Notes under the pieces: model-generated | What the model was told of the DNA's origin: nothing | The model's input: the letters and a program-made list of their open reading frames with translations, nothing else | Databases searched by the model: none | Assembly: GCA_961205875.1 (NCBI GenBank) | Contig: OY540816.1 | Coordinates: 7,202,701-7,266,700 of the forward strand | From: Sialis fuliginosa | Lineage: Eukaryota; Arthropoda; Insecta; Megaloptera; Sialidae | Length of the DNA stretch: 64,000 bases | Direction: 5' to 3' | Made by a program: the position numbers and the translations under genes | Shown: one piece after another, positions 52,096-64,000 of the stretch | Layout: each line of letters opens with the position of its first letter | How positions within the stretch are numbered: the first letter of the stretch is position 1

Positions 52096-52899
52096 TATTC
52101 ACAATAGAGAATATTGTATACATTTTTACAGATAAAAGAATGCTTACTACTCGAAATAAAAGCACCAATTCATTACTATTATAGTGCATGTATCATAAAC
52201 AATACTGCATTATCTTAATACTATTAGCTAAGTTCAGATCGTTTTTGAAGAAAACATATTTAGGGCTAAAGTATTATTAAAAAATTCAGAATAAGTCTTA
52301 TTTTTACACCATAACAATTGGAAATTAAAAAAAATCTTTGATAGAGTCATATCAGATGGAAAGAACTTGAACAGTTTATTGAAAAAAATTTCAAGTAAAA
52401 AATTATTTATTATTTAGACCAAGGATATATGGGGCCAGTCCGACCAGTGGGCCCATTGAGTTATATCTAGTTTTTTTTGTTCTTAATTTTTTTCCAAAAA
52501 AAAACAGTTTTTATTCATGTGGCCGTCCGCCGCCCCTTCTGAACTGGAACCCAGAGCAATCGCCCAGCTTCCCTCTCTAAAGCCAGCATTGTTGTTATAC
52601 ATTAACAAAATAAGCAACGAATTTTAATAAATATAAAAATTTTAAACATCAAGTATTCTTTTTTCCAAAGCTTACTTGACTTTTTAATATTGCACTCGAG
52701 TGATTGTTGTAGTTTTGGATCATGTTTTGGGTTATGACGCCTCGACTAACAAATATATTTTAGTTTTCCAAGGCAATTGTGATTTTTATTCAATAATGAA
52801 TAAAATGCGTTGTATTTTTGTTATGAGTTGTTTTATCATCGAAAATACGAACAGCTTTGTGATCATTTTTTAAAGAAAAATTATTCTACAATTTTACAA

Positions 52900-53110
52900 T
52901 TAATACGTGTTTAATACTAAACCGATTATAAAATTTCATAACTATTTCACAATGGGTTCTCAAAATATTAAATAAAAACTAATTTTAGACAAAATATTTG
53001 AGAGTCTGTAGCTCTCTCGCGAAGAATTTCCGGGCACATGTTTATGAACTTTTTTTCTTGAAATATTTTTCTCGATCAACTGTTCAAATTTGTACACCTG
53101 ATATGACTCT
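52900..53110. repeat. Fragment of the 31880 inverted-repeat element
   Basis: Shares aaccgattataaaatttcat and ttctcaaaatattaaataaa with the right half of 31880-32400, diverged. Confidence 0.6.
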
Positions 53111-53114
53111 GTAT

Positions 53115-54020
53115 AATTAAACAGTTCAAATTTCTAAGTAACAAAAAATCGCCCCAAATCGCTTGGAAATGTTTATTATCGTCTTTAGTACATTTCCGCT
53201 GTGACCTAGCGAATCTTATTGCATTAAAAACTATAAACAAGATTTTTTTTTATAAAAATTATCTCAGCAAACATGAACATTTTTAAGCACATACATTTAG
53301 GGAGATTTAATTTTACTTGTAAAGCAACCTATGAGAAAAAAATTTGTTAAATTGATTCAATGTCAAAGTTCCCATATATTCCCGACTATGGCCTCTTTCT
53401 TTTGTTTTTATCTAGCCATGGGTCCCGTCAAATTTTACATGTTAGCTACTTCAAAACGCAGCACCGTTTCGACGCAGCTAACATGCCACTTGTATTGAAT
53501 CACATAATAGATTTGCAAGGTCGAAGCGGTGGCGGATACCGTTTCTGTAAAGTGCCAAGGCTTAAATAGATTTGACTGACAATAACAAGAATGGAAAACC
53601 CTTTATACGTTGAATAAAGGCTGTATAAAATTGCATGTATTTTCCAAATAGAGATAATAAATAAATAAATATTTATTTTATAAATATTTAACAATAATAC
53701 TGGCATTCAATTTAATTGTAAATAACGATTGTTTAAATATCGTGCATTTATTTTAAATCTAAGTTAAATAAAGGTTTTAATAGATTTATTTACGAAATAT
53801 TAACCATTGTTAAAATTTTTATTATTGTCTGGTGTAGCAACATTAACAATATTTATCAACAATATTTAGGTGTATGCTATAATTCATGAAATAAAGTACA
53901 CGTATTGTATGTAGATATATATACAACTTGTATTTATCGCTTGTATGCATTTCATACAGAAACTATAAAGAAAAATTTTGATAATTGATAAATCTTTATT
54001 TTATATTAATTAATTTATTT
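53115..54020. other. Intergenic, no convincing gene
   Basis: A 69-codon open frame at 53360-53569 shows no recognisable domain. The segment contains an inverted pair ttagctac / gcagctaac. The rest is AT-rich. Confidence 0.4.
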
Positions 54021-54029
54021 AGTCATTAG

Positions 54030-54299
54030 TAGAGATTGGAAAAACAGTTGTTATTTTCAAAGAAATATTTACTAGTTGAATTTTTTTTCAGAAAATAGTT
54101 GGTAAATAGTTTTTTTTACGATTTAATAATAATTAGTGCAAACAAAGCAGTAAAAAGTGTCACAAATAGTTATAAAATAGTTGGAAAGGTAGTTGCAATG
54201 TTGCAAATAGTTGATTTTAAATTGTGTTCAATCAAACCATAAAAATTACAATAAATGCATTTTTACACAATAGTTGAAAAACTATTTTTCCAATCTCTA
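54030..54299. mobile_element. hAT-type element TAGAGATTGGAAAAACAG, copy 2
   Basis: Flanks gtcattag / gtcatcag match at 7 of 8; inverted ends TAGAGATTGGAAAAA. It lacks a short internal block present in the other copies. Confidence 0.87.
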
Positions 54300-54539
54300 G
54301 TCATCAGATTTTTTGGTGTATTGTCAAGTGTAATGAAAATTAGTTTTAAATTAATTAAATTGATGTTTTACAAGTTTCAGTCATTTTTCAAGACTTACTT
54401 GGTTGAGTTGCAGTTAATGTGATCTGAGATTATAAAAGTTAATTTTTCTCAAAGTTTTTCGTTTGCAATCTAATTAAAATTTTATTTTATTGTATGCAAA
54501 AAAATTAAATTCATAAAATCCTCAATGCTGTCATTTAAA

Positions 54540-54802
54540 ATAAAACGGCCAAGTTCGTGTTGGGCACGCACATGATAGGTTTCCGTAGTCATTACGATTT
54601 ATAAACATATGTAGTCCAGGCTGGCTAGGCTAAAAAATACCTGAAATAAATAATAAATAAATAAATATGATATGTTACAAAAGTGGCGTAGAATAATACC
54701 CTAAGTTTGCTCCGATTTTGGTTGTCTCATGAAACATTTTTTTCAAATATGCGATGGTTCTGAGATAATAATCTGTAACACTTTAAATGCCCCACCCTGT
54801 AT
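54540..54802. repeat. Three joined repeat fragments
   Basis: 54540-54607 is the end of the 8272 family, 54606-54728 matches 2400-2535 inverted, and 54731-54802 is the right end of the 34645 palindromic family. It is either a composite element or serial insertions. Confidence 0.65.
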
Positions 54803-55590
54803 GTATGTTATATTATAATACAAACGAATACGTGAACCATTCGTTAATGAACACAATAATGATTTGTATTTTAAAATACAAGTGAATAAAATTTATCTGT
54901 AGACATTATTATCGAGATTAGTTATTTGTTATTTATTTTTGTTGTGTTGATTTAATTACAACAATTATTTACAAGAAAATCCTGCAACTGTTCTATATGT
55001 AAATTCATTATTTTTTTATCAATGAGTGCAATGAAACTGCAAAAATGATAAACTTGAAAAAGTTATCAAGGTCAGTCGATAGTAAAAAAATCAATACTTT
55101 TTTTGTGTACTGTATAATATAATTTATAAGAATCCGCTGATTTAATTGAGAAGAATAACTTATTGTTCTACGTAATTATAAAAATAATTCCAATCTTATT
55201 TAACATTCGAGATTTATCCTTTTCTTATAATAACTGTTACTAGTAATTACTACACATGTAATCTTTAATTATGTTATGATGTGAATAAGAAATTAAGATG
55301 AATCATTTATCGACTTTTAATACTCTATCCCTCACAATTGATTGCTCTGACATTAAGTAACATTATTAGAATATAAAAAATTTTATACAAAAAGTTATAA
55401 TATAAGGTTAAATAAATTATAATATTTAATTTTTAGGGTTCTGAAGAAACTCTATTAATCTCACTTTGTTTTCCGTCCTTTTCTATCAAAGCAAAACATC
55501 CCGTAAACTATATAAGCTAGAAAGTAAAGTGAACATGTAAAATGAAAAAAATCTTTTACTAGAGGGCAAAATGATTTTTTGCTAAATCGC
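54803..55590. other. AT-rich intergenic, one repeat fragment
   Basis: 55434-55570 matches the left end of 37924-38745 (ttagggttctgaagaaa). Nothing else recognised. Confidence 0.45.
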
Positions 55591-55593
55591 TTA

Positions 55594-55755
55594 GGGTCGA
55601 TCCAGTGCCGGTCTCGCTCCAGTCAAATATTCGGTATAAGTAATACTGTTATGTATTGGAGCGTATATTGTGAATGATTTCATTGTTTTTTTGTATATTT
55701 ATATTTGATTGAAGCGAGACCGGACCGGGGCCGGCACGATAGTCTGGATCGACCC
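55594..55755. mobile_element. Short foldback element with TTA flanks
   Basis: Ends GGGTCGATCCAG / CTGGATCGACCC with TTA on both sides; 162 bases; arms pair further through ccggtctcgct. The 3-bp TTA suggests a PIF/Harbinger-type mobiliser. Confidence 0.75.
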
Positions 55756-56063
55756 TTAAAGTTGTTTAATATAATATGATCATAATCATATGTTTATTTA
55801 ATTAGTATTACTAATATAAATAAATATGAATATTATGAATAGTCTAACTGCTGACTTATAATGGGTATCATATTACTTGTATATATAACACATACCTAAT
55901 TGATTATTTGAATATAAACATAATATAATAACACCATAAATAAATGTGTACATTTATCTGAGTACTGATAACTATGTAATTTATAAATTTTACTGTTACT
56001 ATAAATATTATTTTTATATTTAAATGAGCAATATTCCTAGTAATATCAATAAACTTATCCATA

Positions 56064-56690
56064 CTAATTACTAATATTATAAATGCGAAAGTGTATCTGT
56101 CTGTCTCTATGTTACCTTTTCACGGCTAAACTGCTGAACCGATCTTGATGAAATTTGGCAGTGAGATAGCTTGCATCCCGAGGACGGACATAGGCTACTT
56201 CGTATCTCGAAAATTCAACCCCTAATAAATTGCAAGTGGGTGAAAAAAATTTAATTTTTTTAGTAATTAATATTTTACCCCCCGTTACATATGAAGGGTT
56301 ATAAGTGGTTTTATTCAATCCGGCGGGAAAAATACTACGGGGGAGAGTGATCAAGGGGGAAAACAACCTTATATTTCGCATAGGAGTCGAGATATTTACA
56401 AAATAAGAAAATTTTTATATTTCACCCCCTGTCACATATGAAGGCTTGTAATTGGTTACATTCGATCTGGTGGGAAAAATAATACGGAAGAAGAGTTATT
56501 AGGGGGACAAAACAACCCCTTATCTTACATAGGAGTCGAGACTTAATAAATGCGAAAGTGTATGTCTATTTGTTACCTGTTTACGACTAAACCGCTTTAC
56601 GGATCTTAATGAAATTTGGTAGTGAGATAGCTTGCATTCCGAGGAAGGGCATATGTTAGGCTACTTCGTATAATTCAAATGGTTCATAAC
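56064..56690 (+). mobile_element. Helitron-like 5' segment, partly repeated
   Basis: Opens actaatattataaatgcg then aaagtgtatctgtctgtct, as in many insect Helitron 5' ends. A second partial copy of the opening begins near 56545. No CTAG 3' end found, no Rep/helicase gene. Confidence 0.55.
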
Positions 56691-56719
56691 AGAGAAGAAA
56701 TACCTGCAATGAGTGTCAT

Positions 56720-57055
56720 GGGACTTCCTTATACGTATTATCGAGATTGAACAGTATGCATGTTTGCCATAGGTACCATGGGACTTTCTTATACGTATAA
56801 TACTGAGAGTGAACAGTGTGTGATTCTAAATAATTGACAAGAGTAAACATCCGTGTTCGGTTAAGTATTACGTTAAAAAAAAATTCATTTGATACATAAT
56901 GTAAAGAATAATATTATCTATAGTTTATATCCCATTCATTTTATTCTATCTTTTATTAGTTCGTCATAAATATGTTTTAATAAAATAAGAATCACGTACA
57001 ATATTCACTGTCGGGATTACGTATAAGAAAGTCCCGTGGCTCACATGACAGATAT
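56720..57055. repeat. Direct and inverted copies of a gggactttcttatacgtat motif
   Basis: Two direct copies near 56730 and 56789 and one inverted copy near 57010-57040. Probably an internal deletion product of an inverted-repeat element. Confidence 0.5.
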
Positions 57056-57059
57056 TTAA

Positions 57060-57985
57060 TGAAAAAATCCTGTCATAAGCAAGTATTAATTTAAAAAATA
57101 TATTAATTTAGATTATGAAATATATACGTATGTATGATATTTAGTTATCTCGTTAAAGATATGATTGAAGACAAGAAAATGTTTATATTTTGTAGCAAAT
57201 ACAGAAAATCCTTAGATCTAGTAGTGTATAATACATTATAAATTAATTGTCCATGTAAACATAAGTACCTATATAATTAAAAACAAATACGTAATAATAG
57301 ATAGATTATTTGAATATAGTTTCAAAAATATTAAACAATATAATATCAGGTAAGTTTTTATTTATTATTTTTTTTTTTTTGCTCAAATTAAATTAATAGC
57401 AAAAATTACAAATTTTCTAAAACACTTTATAACTATTTCTAAATTGGAAACTTCGTACAAAAGTATTTTTTATGTTCCCACTTTTCTGATTTTTATCTAC
57501 AATAGTAAAATATATATTTTGATTGGTTCCAGACCCCCCAACCTCTCAAAACTGACCCTATTTACGCTACTTTACAGATTTAAAATATTATAAAAATTAA
57601 TACGGTGATTTTTTTGTATTTTTTTTCGAGAAGTTATTAAAGTTAAAAAATAAGTCAAGATCGTACAAACAATTACACATGATATAAAATGAAAAATTCA
57701 TTTCACTTTGAAATAAAATTTTCTATTCTCAAATTGTACATAATATTCAGCGTAGGTTAGCTAGGGCATAGCGATGTGGGGATGGAAAAATCTGGTAGGC
57801 ATAGAAGAGGAATAAATTAAGCGAAAAAAATTATCCAATAGGGGTGCTTTTTCAGTTTTCACCATGGGCGCAGCAACCTCTAGCTAAGCCCTGTACATTG
57901 TACATATATGTATTGGAGCCCTTTGAGGTACAAACAGGTACAAACAATGCAAAATCCGATACCGTCTACATGAGATTTACACCTT
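57060..57985. other. AT-rich intergenic, no gene
   Basis: Nothing recognisable apart from homopolymer tracts. Confidence 0.4.
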
Positions 57986-57988
57986 TTT

Positions 57989-58925
57989 TAGGTTTCTGTA
58001 GAAAACTAGGAAACCTTATAGTTTCGCCATGTCCGTCCGTCCTCAAAAATGTTAAGCCGATTAAGATGAAATTTGGTATACGGACGAAGACTGATAACCC
58101 AAAAACAGAAATGATAATATTTTTGAAAAAATAATTTTTTTGGACCCCCTTTCCATAGACTGAAAATTATTTTCAAAAAAAACATTTCACTTAATCCATT
58201 AAGTGGGATGTCTTTAGATAGGTCTCCTAAAATGCAATAAAAAATGCAATATGACATTTTAATTTTAACCCTTCAGTCACGATATATTTGCGTTCAAGTC
58301 GTGATAAAAGCGTCCCCTCCACCCTAATTTCTAAACTATCAATTTAAAAAATCTGAAAAAATTCATGAATGTAGCCTTTAATTAGTACTTCCACTGAAAA
58401 TTATAACGAACACTATCAAAATTAATTTGGACCCCCTCCCATAGACTGAAAATTGTACTCAATTTTTTTTTCACATATCCCATTGAGTGTGATGTCATTG
58501 GATAGGTCTCCTAAAATGCAACAAAAAATGTTAAATGATCTTTTGATTTTAACCCTTCAGTCACGATATATTTGCATTTAAATGTCGTTATCAGAGCGTC
58601 CCTCCCCCTCTTAATTTCTAAACTATCTTTTCAAAAAATCTGAAAACAATTTAGAATGTAGCTTTTAATTAGTACTTCCACTGAAAATTATAACGAACAC
58701 TGTCAAAATTAATTTGGACCCCCTCCCATAGACTGAAAATTGAGTGGGGTATCTTTAGATAGGTCTCCTAAAATGCAACAAAAAATGTTATAAGACCTTT
58801 TGATTTTAACCCTTCAGTCACGATATATTTGCATTTAAATGTCGTTGAAATAACTCTTGTTTATAAATCGTAATGTCTACGGAAACCTATCATGTGCGTG
58901 CCCAACACGCACTTGGCCGTTTTAT
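57989..58925 (+). mobile_element. Interspersed repeat with 0.28-kb tandem units, uninterrupted copy
   Basis: The reference copy of this family in the window: begins aggtttctgtagaaaacta and ends cgcacttggccgttttattt. The landmark cttcagtcacgatatatttg occurs at about 58270, 58556 and 58812. Ends share inverted aggtttcygtag. No gene. Confidence 0.85.
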
Positions 58926-58929
58926 TTAA

Positions 58930-59540
58930 TGTATGTTATCTTGTAACGCTTTTAAGTTCAAACAAAAATATATACACGGTACAAACAAATGGATATCAAG
59001 AAAATTCAAATTTCCGAAATTAGTTGCAAAGTTGACATAACCTCAACTATTTGATATATGATTCATGCACGAAAACAAAAAAATATAAGTACACGAAATA
59101 TTATATTACACCATATTTTTTCCTTGTATACACATCTTCACATTTATACGAAACATTGTGAAATCATAAATAAAGCGTTATTAATCATATTTATCTGCCA
59201 TTAGTACGTAATCTCATCTGTTATCTTTTTTTTAATTATCACAAATATTTGTGTAATAATACTAATAGGTATGTATGTATGTATATCTAATCTTTAATCA
59301 GTAAATAGGTAGTTTGTCTAATTTGGCACTTTTAACATTCATTATATTATCTTATATACTAGAATTTATAAGAGTAGTGCTCGTGATTATGATTAATTTA
59401 TTTGACGTATATATTTAACCCATTAACGCCCGCCATACCTCATTTTATAATTCGTGTTGCTTTCTATGGATATTAATTCACAATATTTTCTTAAAAATCA
59501 AATGCTAGTAGTGCAACAAACAAAATCTGTTAACGTTATT
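58930..59540. other. AT-rich intergenic, no gene
   Basis: No feature recognised. Confidence 0.4.
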
Positions 59541-59549
59541 AGTTTCATG

Positions 59550-59942
59550 CAGTGGCGTAGATAGCTTTTTGCGATGGGGGGGGGGGAGGGGATATGACTT
59601 ACAATTAGTATTTAATCTCATATTTTTGGTTCAGGGACCCTCAATACGTGTAATTCCGTTAAAATCTCGAGTTCGATTTTTTTCATGATTATTAAAAAAT
59701 ATAAAAAAACGTTTAAAAAAATTAATTTTCCTTTTTAAAACCCGACTAAAAAGCTGAAAATAAAATTCTATTAGACTCTTTTCGTACTAACTATTGCATT
59801 TTTTTTAAAGTTGATTTTGTTCATACTAGAAGAGTTTTAAAAAATGTCTCTGAGTTAAAAAAATGTCTTTAAGTTTTCTCATGAAGTAGACTCATGGGGG
59901 GGGGGATTGATCCTCTTGATCCCTCCCCTATCTACGCCACTG
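59550..59942. mobile_element. hAT-type element CAGTGGCGTAGATAG
   Basis: Perfect 8-bp flanks GTTTCATG; perfect inverted ends CAGTGGCGTAGATAG. G-runs lie just inside both ends. No gene. Confidence 0.92.
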
Positions 59943-60238
59943 GTTTCATGAGTGTTAAAACGTGTTTCAATTGTTGTGAATTATTTGTATATGAATAGAA
60001 GCATGTAGGTAATAGTAATATGCTAATATATTTTATCCAACTGAAGTATGTGATTTTGAATTTTGTTTAAATCATATGGAATAACTTAAATGTAGGTACA
60101 TATAACTTGATTTTTAAATGTAATTTAATGTTACTTAAACAGTCTCACACAAAATAGGCTTCATATCTGCCAAATTTAAATATAAAAAAACAGTTTTTGT
60201 TTAAGTTAAATATATAATAAAATACATATAAATATATA

Positions 60239-60638
60239 CAGTGTATTCCAAGTTAACTAATAAGACATAGGAAATTTAACATGGGGGCAATTAGAAGTGT
60301 TGTAGTAACCTTTGGTCAAATTTAACGATGTGTGATTGGTGCATTTTGAAATGCCGCCACAAAATTTAATAAAATAGTAATTAGTATTTTATTTTCAAAT
60401 TTATATCTGCCAAAAAATATTATTTTTATTTTATCTAGCATGTTTACTTTAATTTCATTAATGTATTTTTTAGTTGAAAACAAAATACTGTTGATTAATT
60501 TAAAATTTATCGGTTAGTTTCGAGGCGGCATTTCAAAATGCACCAATCACAAATCGTTAAATATGACCAAAGGTTACTACAACATTTCTAATTGTCCCCA
60601 TGTTAAATTTCCTATGTCAATCAACTTGGAATACACTG
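60239..60638. mobile_element. TA-flanked miniature element CAGTGTATTCCAAGTT, copy 2
   Basis: Same family as 47564-47930, about 30 bases longer, with TA on both sides. Confidence 0.88.
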
Positions 60639-60955
60639 TATATAGTATGTGTACTTTTGTTTTCTTTGGGCATTAATGGGTTAATATACTTATTGTAAGC
60701 AGTCTGATTCATTATTATCTAAAATTAGTACTAACACTATTACACTCAGGGCGGACTTTAGACTAGGCATGTGCGTAGAGCTTGTAATTTTTGGAAGCCT
60801 GGATTTTCAAAATTGTAAGCAAAAAAAAGTCTTCAGATATTAATGCGACCAATTTTTTAATTTAATTTGCTAAAAAGAATATTTTAATTTGGTTTTTCAA
60901 CAGGGAACCGCCTTTCCTTAGGCCGCCCCTGCTTACACTACAGTTAGCTTATTAT

Positions 60956-61238
60956 TAGAGATTGGAAAAATAGTTGTTATTTTCAATGAAATAGTTACTA
61001 ATTGAATTTTTTTCGGAAAATATTTGGTAAATAGTTTTTTTACGATTTAATAATAATTAGTGCAAACGAAGCAGTAAAAAGTGTCGCAAATAGTTTTAAA
61101 ATAGTTGGAAAGGTTGTTGCAAATAGTTGATTTAAAATTGTGTTCAATCAAACCAGTTTTTTGAAAACGGGTATATAATAAAAATTACAATAAATGCATT
61201 TTTACGCAATAGTTGAAAAACTATTTTTCCAATCTCTA
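60956..61238. mobile_element. hAT-type element TAGAGATTGGAAAAATAG, copy 3
   Basis: Perfect 8-bp flanks CTTATTAT; perfect inverted ends; 283 bases. It has many tagttg-like motifs throughout. Confidence 0.93.
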
Positions 61239-61246
61239 CTTATTAT

Positions 61247-62040
61247 TTTTTTAAATATATAAAATTAATTTAAATTGCACATAAGTACATTTTTAGTGTT
61301 CCGTACCAACCACTCTGACTGGTGTTTTATCAAACATGGCGGATTGCTGTATTTTGCGTTTTTATTTTAACAAAAATCGTATTAATCTCGCTTTTAATAT
61401 AAAAATAAATACATTTTTTAGAATCTTTTTCACTTATTTCATTATTTAAAATCATAATTTCAGTGATACTTTGTTACTGGCATCATACCTATTGTTATAA
61501 TTAGTATAGTATATTATACTAGACCAACCCTTATAGAAAATGTTAGTTGATTTATATGAAAATAAATAATATTTACATTGTTTAGATAACGAAGGTCAAT
61601 TAAGTACCTAAAGTTTATTTTATAATGTTAAAATCTTACCATTTATTTGTTTGTGTATATGATATTGATTTAGAAGTACTTTAAGGACCGAAAATAAATA
61701 TTTAGTTTATTAATATTATCTGTACTATCTATAGGTACTTATAATTAGATTACAGAAACAAAAGGTTTATTGTTATTTGAGAACACGGATGCAGAACATA
61801 TATATAAACGTAAGTGATTTTTTAAATTATATCAACGATACTCATATAATTTTTAATATGTTTTATAACCAAAAATAAATTAATTTAAAAAATATACACA
61901 AATAGCTGATTGTATATTTAAGCCATTGTTCTTTTAAAAAAATAACATTAATGTCTTTTTAATAGTAGGTACGTATGTAGCAAAAGTATTCCCATAATTA
62001 TAATTATAAACTTTGAATGGCGTTTTTAGAATTTTTTCTT
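61247..62040. other. AT-rich intergenic, no gene
   Basis: Only a possible single transposon end near 61290 (ttagtgttccgtacc). No coding signal. Confidence 0.4.
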
Positions 62041-62046
62041 GTATAC

Positions 62047-62165
62047 AGTACCGGATTAAGTCAGCGCGGCGCCTGTAGTAAATGTTATAAAAAGGCCATT
62101 GATAGTGGCATCGCTAGGGGGGGGGGGGGGGGTGAATCCCAGGGCGGAAATCGATAGTTAACAAC
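62047..62165. repeat. Left-end fragment of the CAGTGCCGGATTAA hAT family
   Basis: cagtaccggattaagtcagc matches 22016 onward, is interrupted by a segment with a G-run, then continues ggcggaaatcgatagtt. Confidence 0.65.
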
Positions 62166-64000
62166 TTTTTATAAAAAAAAATTAAATTTTATTTTAAAAA
62201 AATAAAATAAAAATAATTTTTTTTAAATTTTCTTATCAAAAGTTGAATTAGCCCCAATTGAAGGTTTGCCTTTAATATGTCGTGCATGACACTTTTTTCT
62301 TACTTTTTTATGACCTTTAAAGTTATCTACTTTTAGATAGGTATACCATTCCATTTGATTTTGCTGAGAAACGGGCATGTACCCCTCAAACTACCCCCAA
62401 GGGGGAATTTTATGGGGTTGAAAATATTTTCCTGAAATTCTTTAGGGTCGATATATATAGTAAATTTTTTATCATAAAACTCTATCTTCAATAGTTTGGA
62501 CGTAAAACATAATGGACGGGTGGTCTGGAACACCCGGTATAATAAATAATTTATTCGATATTCTGTGTGTAACTAGTATAGTGCAAAAACTTACTAGTCT
62601 ACCATTCAAAAGTAAAAAACAAAATTATTTGCCGTATACTATTACTTGTATCTTTTACTTTAATTCTTACATTATCGTAATAGTAAAAAATCAAAACAAA
62701 TAGAAAAAGTCATCGTCCTACAATCAGTTAAGATGCAAATTATTCACAATTATCTGTTTGTTTCCTTGAGAAAAATAAACTTTGTTTACTTTAATTTAAA
62801 AAATAACTTTTAAAGGTGAAACAAAAAAAAATTCATATACAATGAAAATATTCTAATTAAACAATAGTTTTTATTATTATGCAACTAAACTGCATCGCGC
62901 GCTATCGAACGCATTTAAAACAGCGACACGTGCTTTTAATAAATGTACACGTAATTAATATTAGAATTGCCTGATTATATGAGTACGTGGTATTCCTAAC
63001 AGAGGCGGATGTTTTTGTGGGGACTGTTTTATATTGCACCAACAATAAAGGTTATACTATAGCCGGGTAAGCATGCAGAACATGCCTTTACATGGATTTG
63101 ACCATAGACATAGAGAATGGACAGTGCATTCTGTATTAACACAAAAGTGAGAGAGAGATGCAGTGTAGTTTGGAATATATCTATATATTTTCTAAGATCC
63201 TGATTGGTAGGATAGTATTTCTGTCAGATATATTTTTGTATATCTATCGTGTTTTTTGTGCAATAAGTTTTTTATTAGAAAAGTAAATAATATAAACAAT
63301 AAACATACTATAATGGTTTATATTTCATCGAGGAAATTTAAAAAAAAACATCAATAGATCTGATAGAAATTTGCAAAATTATGAACGGATATTCCAGGAA
63401 AATAACATTTTTGCTACCAAAAATATTAAATATATTAATAAAAAATAGTTTTAAATCAATTCCCATGTGGTTGCTACAAAATGATGAGGTGGATTGCACT
63501 TATAGTACGTCTGGTACGTAAAAAAACCCTGCACTTTTTGATTGGGGTATGACACTTTCTGTGCTCATAGATAAGGTTAAAAGAATAATTTTCAGATAGG
63601 GAGCCACTTTAAAATCCGTGTAGAACACCATTATATCGGCTATTAAAGATGGCCCCCACCGTTTTTATTAAATTGGCTGTATCTCAGCTCCTAGTCATCT
63701 GATTTCAATTTTCTTTTATTTGTTTTAAAGTTCTTATTGAGAAGATTATTTTTTGTCATTATACATTTTTCTCTAAATCTTAAGGGTTCCCCACAATTTT
63801 TGAAAATCTGAAAATTTTATTTTTTTTACGAACTTAATTTATACATAACTTTTTTATTGTGCCCAATATCATTTTTTTACTTCATATAAAAAAGAAAGAC
63901 ATTTTTGTCTGCTTTCCATTGATAACAAGATAATACTGTTTTAATTAACAACTTCTTTGGAAAAAGCGTGTTAAACTAAGAAAAATAGACTATTTTTGGA
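62166..64000. other. Intergenic to window end, no gene recognised
   Basis: Short open frames here lack any recognisable domain. 63500-63830 reads like a degraded interspersed repeat but has no partner in this window. Confidence 0.4.

Noticed and set aside
53360-53569. 69-codon plus-strand open frame
   Set aside because: No recognisable motif, no splice partner and no matching exon nearby.
57989-58925. CRISPR-like or satellite array because of regular internal repeats
   Set aside because: Only two or three diverged units of about 280 bases, within a dispersed element of a eukaryotic genome.

Overview
The window looks like nuclear DNA of an arthropod, most probably an insect. It is very AT-rich, has GT-AG introns, one tRNA gene with internal pol III boxes, and a dense load of short non-autonomous DNA transposons. 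A sap-feeding hemipteran such as an aphid fits the style of the repeats, but the sequence does not prove the taxon.

Left part (1-29107, minus strand): one large gene for a full-size ABCC-class ABC transporter of the MRP4/ABCC4 type. I rebuilt 15 exons whose splice phases all agree, giving about 1,198 residues from the start codon to just after Walker B of the second nucleotide-binding domain. The last one or two exons lie beyond position 1. Coding sequence is about 3.6 kb of 29 kb. The introns are packed with hAT-type elements (8-bp target-site duplications), TA-flanked mariner-like miniature elements, a Helitron-like element, long palindromic elements and copies of families that recur elsewhere in the window. 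Several insertions lie within tens of bases of splice sites, and the 3' end of exon 14 has been copied in a roughly 310-bp tandem duplication.

Middle part (29.1-39.6 kb): no protein gene seen. It holds three long TA-flanked palindromic elements, several hAT elements, and a well-formed tRNA-Val(AAC) gene at 34295-34367 with its oligo-T terminator.

39.7-42.4 kb: a Mutator-like (MULE) DNA transposon with an uninterrupted 578-codon transposase gene on the plus strand. It is visibly richer in GC than its surroundings and is flanked by short inverted repeats. It is the only other convincing protein gene.

Right part (42.5-64 kb): no convincing protein gene. It contains more miniature elements, a Helitron-like segment and long featureless AT-rich stretches. 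A less AT-rich island at 44.69-44.96 kb followed by a consensus splice donor at 45109 may be a promoter with an untranslated first exon.

The transporter, the tRNA and the transposon are functionally independent. The main theme is an efflux-pump gene whose introns have been heavily colonised by mobile elements. I saw no CRISPR array, operon or clearly new multi-gene system.
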